Source: Acetobacterium tundrae
GTDB taxonomy: Bacteria; Bacillota; Clostridia; Eubacteriales; Eubacteriaceae
Length of the DNA: 64,000 bases
Assembly (NCBI RefSeq): GCF_008086615.1
Contig: NZ_RXYB01000001.1
Location: forward strand, 62,001 to 126,000
Reading direction: 5' to 3'
This document shows positions 62,936-64,000 of this stretch, piece after piece. The first letter of the stretch is position 1. Every line of letters starts with the position of its first letter. The notes under the pieces are model-generated. The model was not told where the DNA came from. It was given only the letters and a program-made list of their open reading frames with translations, and did not search any database. The position numbers and the translations under genes were made by a program.

Positions 62936-63001
62936 TGAATGATGGAGGAAATAACGTGTTGAAAACAGTCAAAAGTTTATCGGATTGGAGAGGAGTTAAA
63001 A

Positions 63002-64000
63002 ATGAGTGAGCTAAAAAAAGCCATTTGCGGCATCTGCCCCGGAGGCTGTGAAATTCAGGCTGAATTACAGGATGGCGTGCTGCTTTCGGTCAAGGCAGCA
63101 GAAGACGCACCTTTTGGCAGCCTCTGTGTACGTGGAAAAGCGGCACCTGAAATCATCTATTCACCGGATCGGGTAAAAAAGCCGTTGATCAGAACCGGAA
63201 AAAGAGGCGAGGGACGTTTTCGTGAAGCCAGCTGGGATGAGGCGCTGGATTTTGTGGCCGATAAAATCAAGGAAATAAGTGAAGCGTTTGGCCCTCAGGC
63301 CATTGCCAGCCACTCCGGAAGAGGTGCATTTGAACAGTCAATGGGAGATTTCTACAATGGTACAGATATGGTGTCCCTGAATCTTCTGCGGGCTTTTGGT
63401 TCGCCCAACTCTTCCAGTGTCGGCTCGTTATGTTATGTTTCTTACGGATTACTGGCACCGATCACAACTTTTGGAATTCCGGCTACCGGCTTACTTCCAG
63501 ATTTTGAGAATAGTAATCTGATTGTTGTATGGGGGGCCAATCCAGTTACCGATTCTCCGCCATTCATGTTTAAACGCATTGTGAAGGCACAGAAAAACGG
63601 CAAAAAAATTATTGCGATCGATTCAATGAAAAGCGATATTGCCAACCGGGCGGATCAGTGGGTTGCCGTACGATCCGGAACGGACGGTGCCCTAGCACTG
63701 GGCTTAATCAATGTTGTGATCACAGAAGAAATCTACGACCGCGATTTTGTTGAAAACTGGACCGTCGGTTTTGATGACTTAAAAGAGTATGTAAAACAAT
63801 TTACTCCGGAAGAAGTGGAAAAAATTACTGGCGTATCAAAAGAACAGATCGTGTCTCTCGCCCGTGAAATCGCGACATCAAAACCGGTTACTCTGCGCAC
63901 TTATACAGGTCTTGAATATAGCAACAGCGGGGTCCAGAATATTCGGGCCGTCTTCATTCTCTGGGCTTTAACCGGAAACCTGGATATCCCAGGCGGTTTG
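63002..64000 (+). CDS. Molybdopterin oxidoreductase, second, 5' part
   Basis: The first 333 residues are visible; the frame is open at the window end. It has Cys 9, 12, 16 and a fourth Cys in GSLCVRGKA, molybdopterin-binding VVWGANPVTDSPP and IAIDSMKSDIANRAD, and a probable molybdenum-ligand Cys in VGSLCYVS. AGAGGAG precedes ATG 63002. It is a paralogue of the first oxidoreductase but clearly diverged, so the two probably act on different substrates or steps. Confidence 0.88.
   Translation, partial: MSELKKAICGICPGGCEIQAELQDGVLLSVKAAEDAPFGSLCVRGKAAPEIIYSPDRVKKPLIRTGKRGEGRFREASWDEALDFVADKIKEISEAFGPQAIASHSGRGAFEQSMGDFYNGTDMVSLNLLRAFGSPNSSSVGSLCYVSYGLLAPITTFGIPATGLLPDFENSNLIVVWGANPVTDSPPFMFKRIVKAQKNGKKIIAIDSMKSDIANRADQWVAVRSGTDGALALGLINVVITEEIYDRDFVENWTVGFDDLKEYVKQFTPEEVEKITGVSKEQIVSLAREIATSKPVTLRTYTGLEYSNSGVQNIRAVFILWALTGNLDIPGGL

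Overview
The window looks like chromosomal DNA of a strictly anaerobic, low-to-moderate-GC Gram-positive bacterium, most like an acetogen of the Acetobacterium/Eubacterium (Eubacteriaceae) type. The reasons are a complete anaerobic bza operon for the cobalamin lower ligand, a desulfoferrodoxin, an MtaA/CmuA-type methyltransferase gene, several molybdenum enzymes, a selenium-linked purine-degradation cluster, and strong AGGAGG ribosome binding sites. The genus is an inference from gene content; no marker gene is present to prove it.

Region by region. 1-1702: tail of a hydantoinase-B/oxoprolinase subunit, translationally coupled to a UbiX-type flavin prenyltransferase and an LpdD-like protein. 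1.7-12.9 kb: housekeeping and accessory genes (GyrI-like, EcsC, GNAT enzymes including one broken copy, an SRAP peptidase, glycerate kinase, a PadR-regulated membrane protein, a MerR regulator with an ABC-2 exporter). 13.2-21.9 kb, minus strand: bzaA-bzaB-cobT-bzaC-bzaD-bzaE, led by a consensus promoter, a cobalamin riboswitch and an intrinsic terminator. Together these should make 5,6-dimethylbenzimidazole without oxygen and activate it for B12 assembly. 22-33.3 kb: PucR regulator, MFS carrier, ABC exporter, LarE, GH25 lysozyme, superoxide reductase, Nudix hydrolase, a lipoprotein, a C26 glutamine-amidotransferase-like hydrolase and a DUF2238-like membrane protein.

33.3-54.4 kb: tRNA-Arg(ACG) is followed by integrase and IS3 remnants and then by a purine/urate catabolic cluster: ridA, ssnA, short ygfK, hyuA, xdhD, an NCS2 permease, mocA, ygeW, ygeY, arcC, a YheO/DauR-like regulator, dpaL (ygeX), an M20 peptidase pair and yqeB. 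The 3' half of the tRNA plus about 240 bp of flanking DNA, including an integrase tail, is repeated at 54.16 kb, so the cluster sits in what looks like an old, immobilised integrative element. A 2.4 kb spacer (52.6-55.0 kb) has no convincing gene but holds GC-rich foldable elements that seem related to each other.

55.0-64.0 kb: a UroD-fold methyltransferase, a NitT/TauT-type ABC importer, a one-component-like regulator built on a degenerate receiver plus an AraC domain, and two molybdopterin oxidoreductases with a four-cluster ferredoxin subunit; the second oxidoreductase runs off the window. A matching CATATAAA(G/A)CATATAT motif upstream of both the methyltransferase and the regulator suggests one regulon. 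Its substrate is not known to me and this is the best candidate for an undescribed system.
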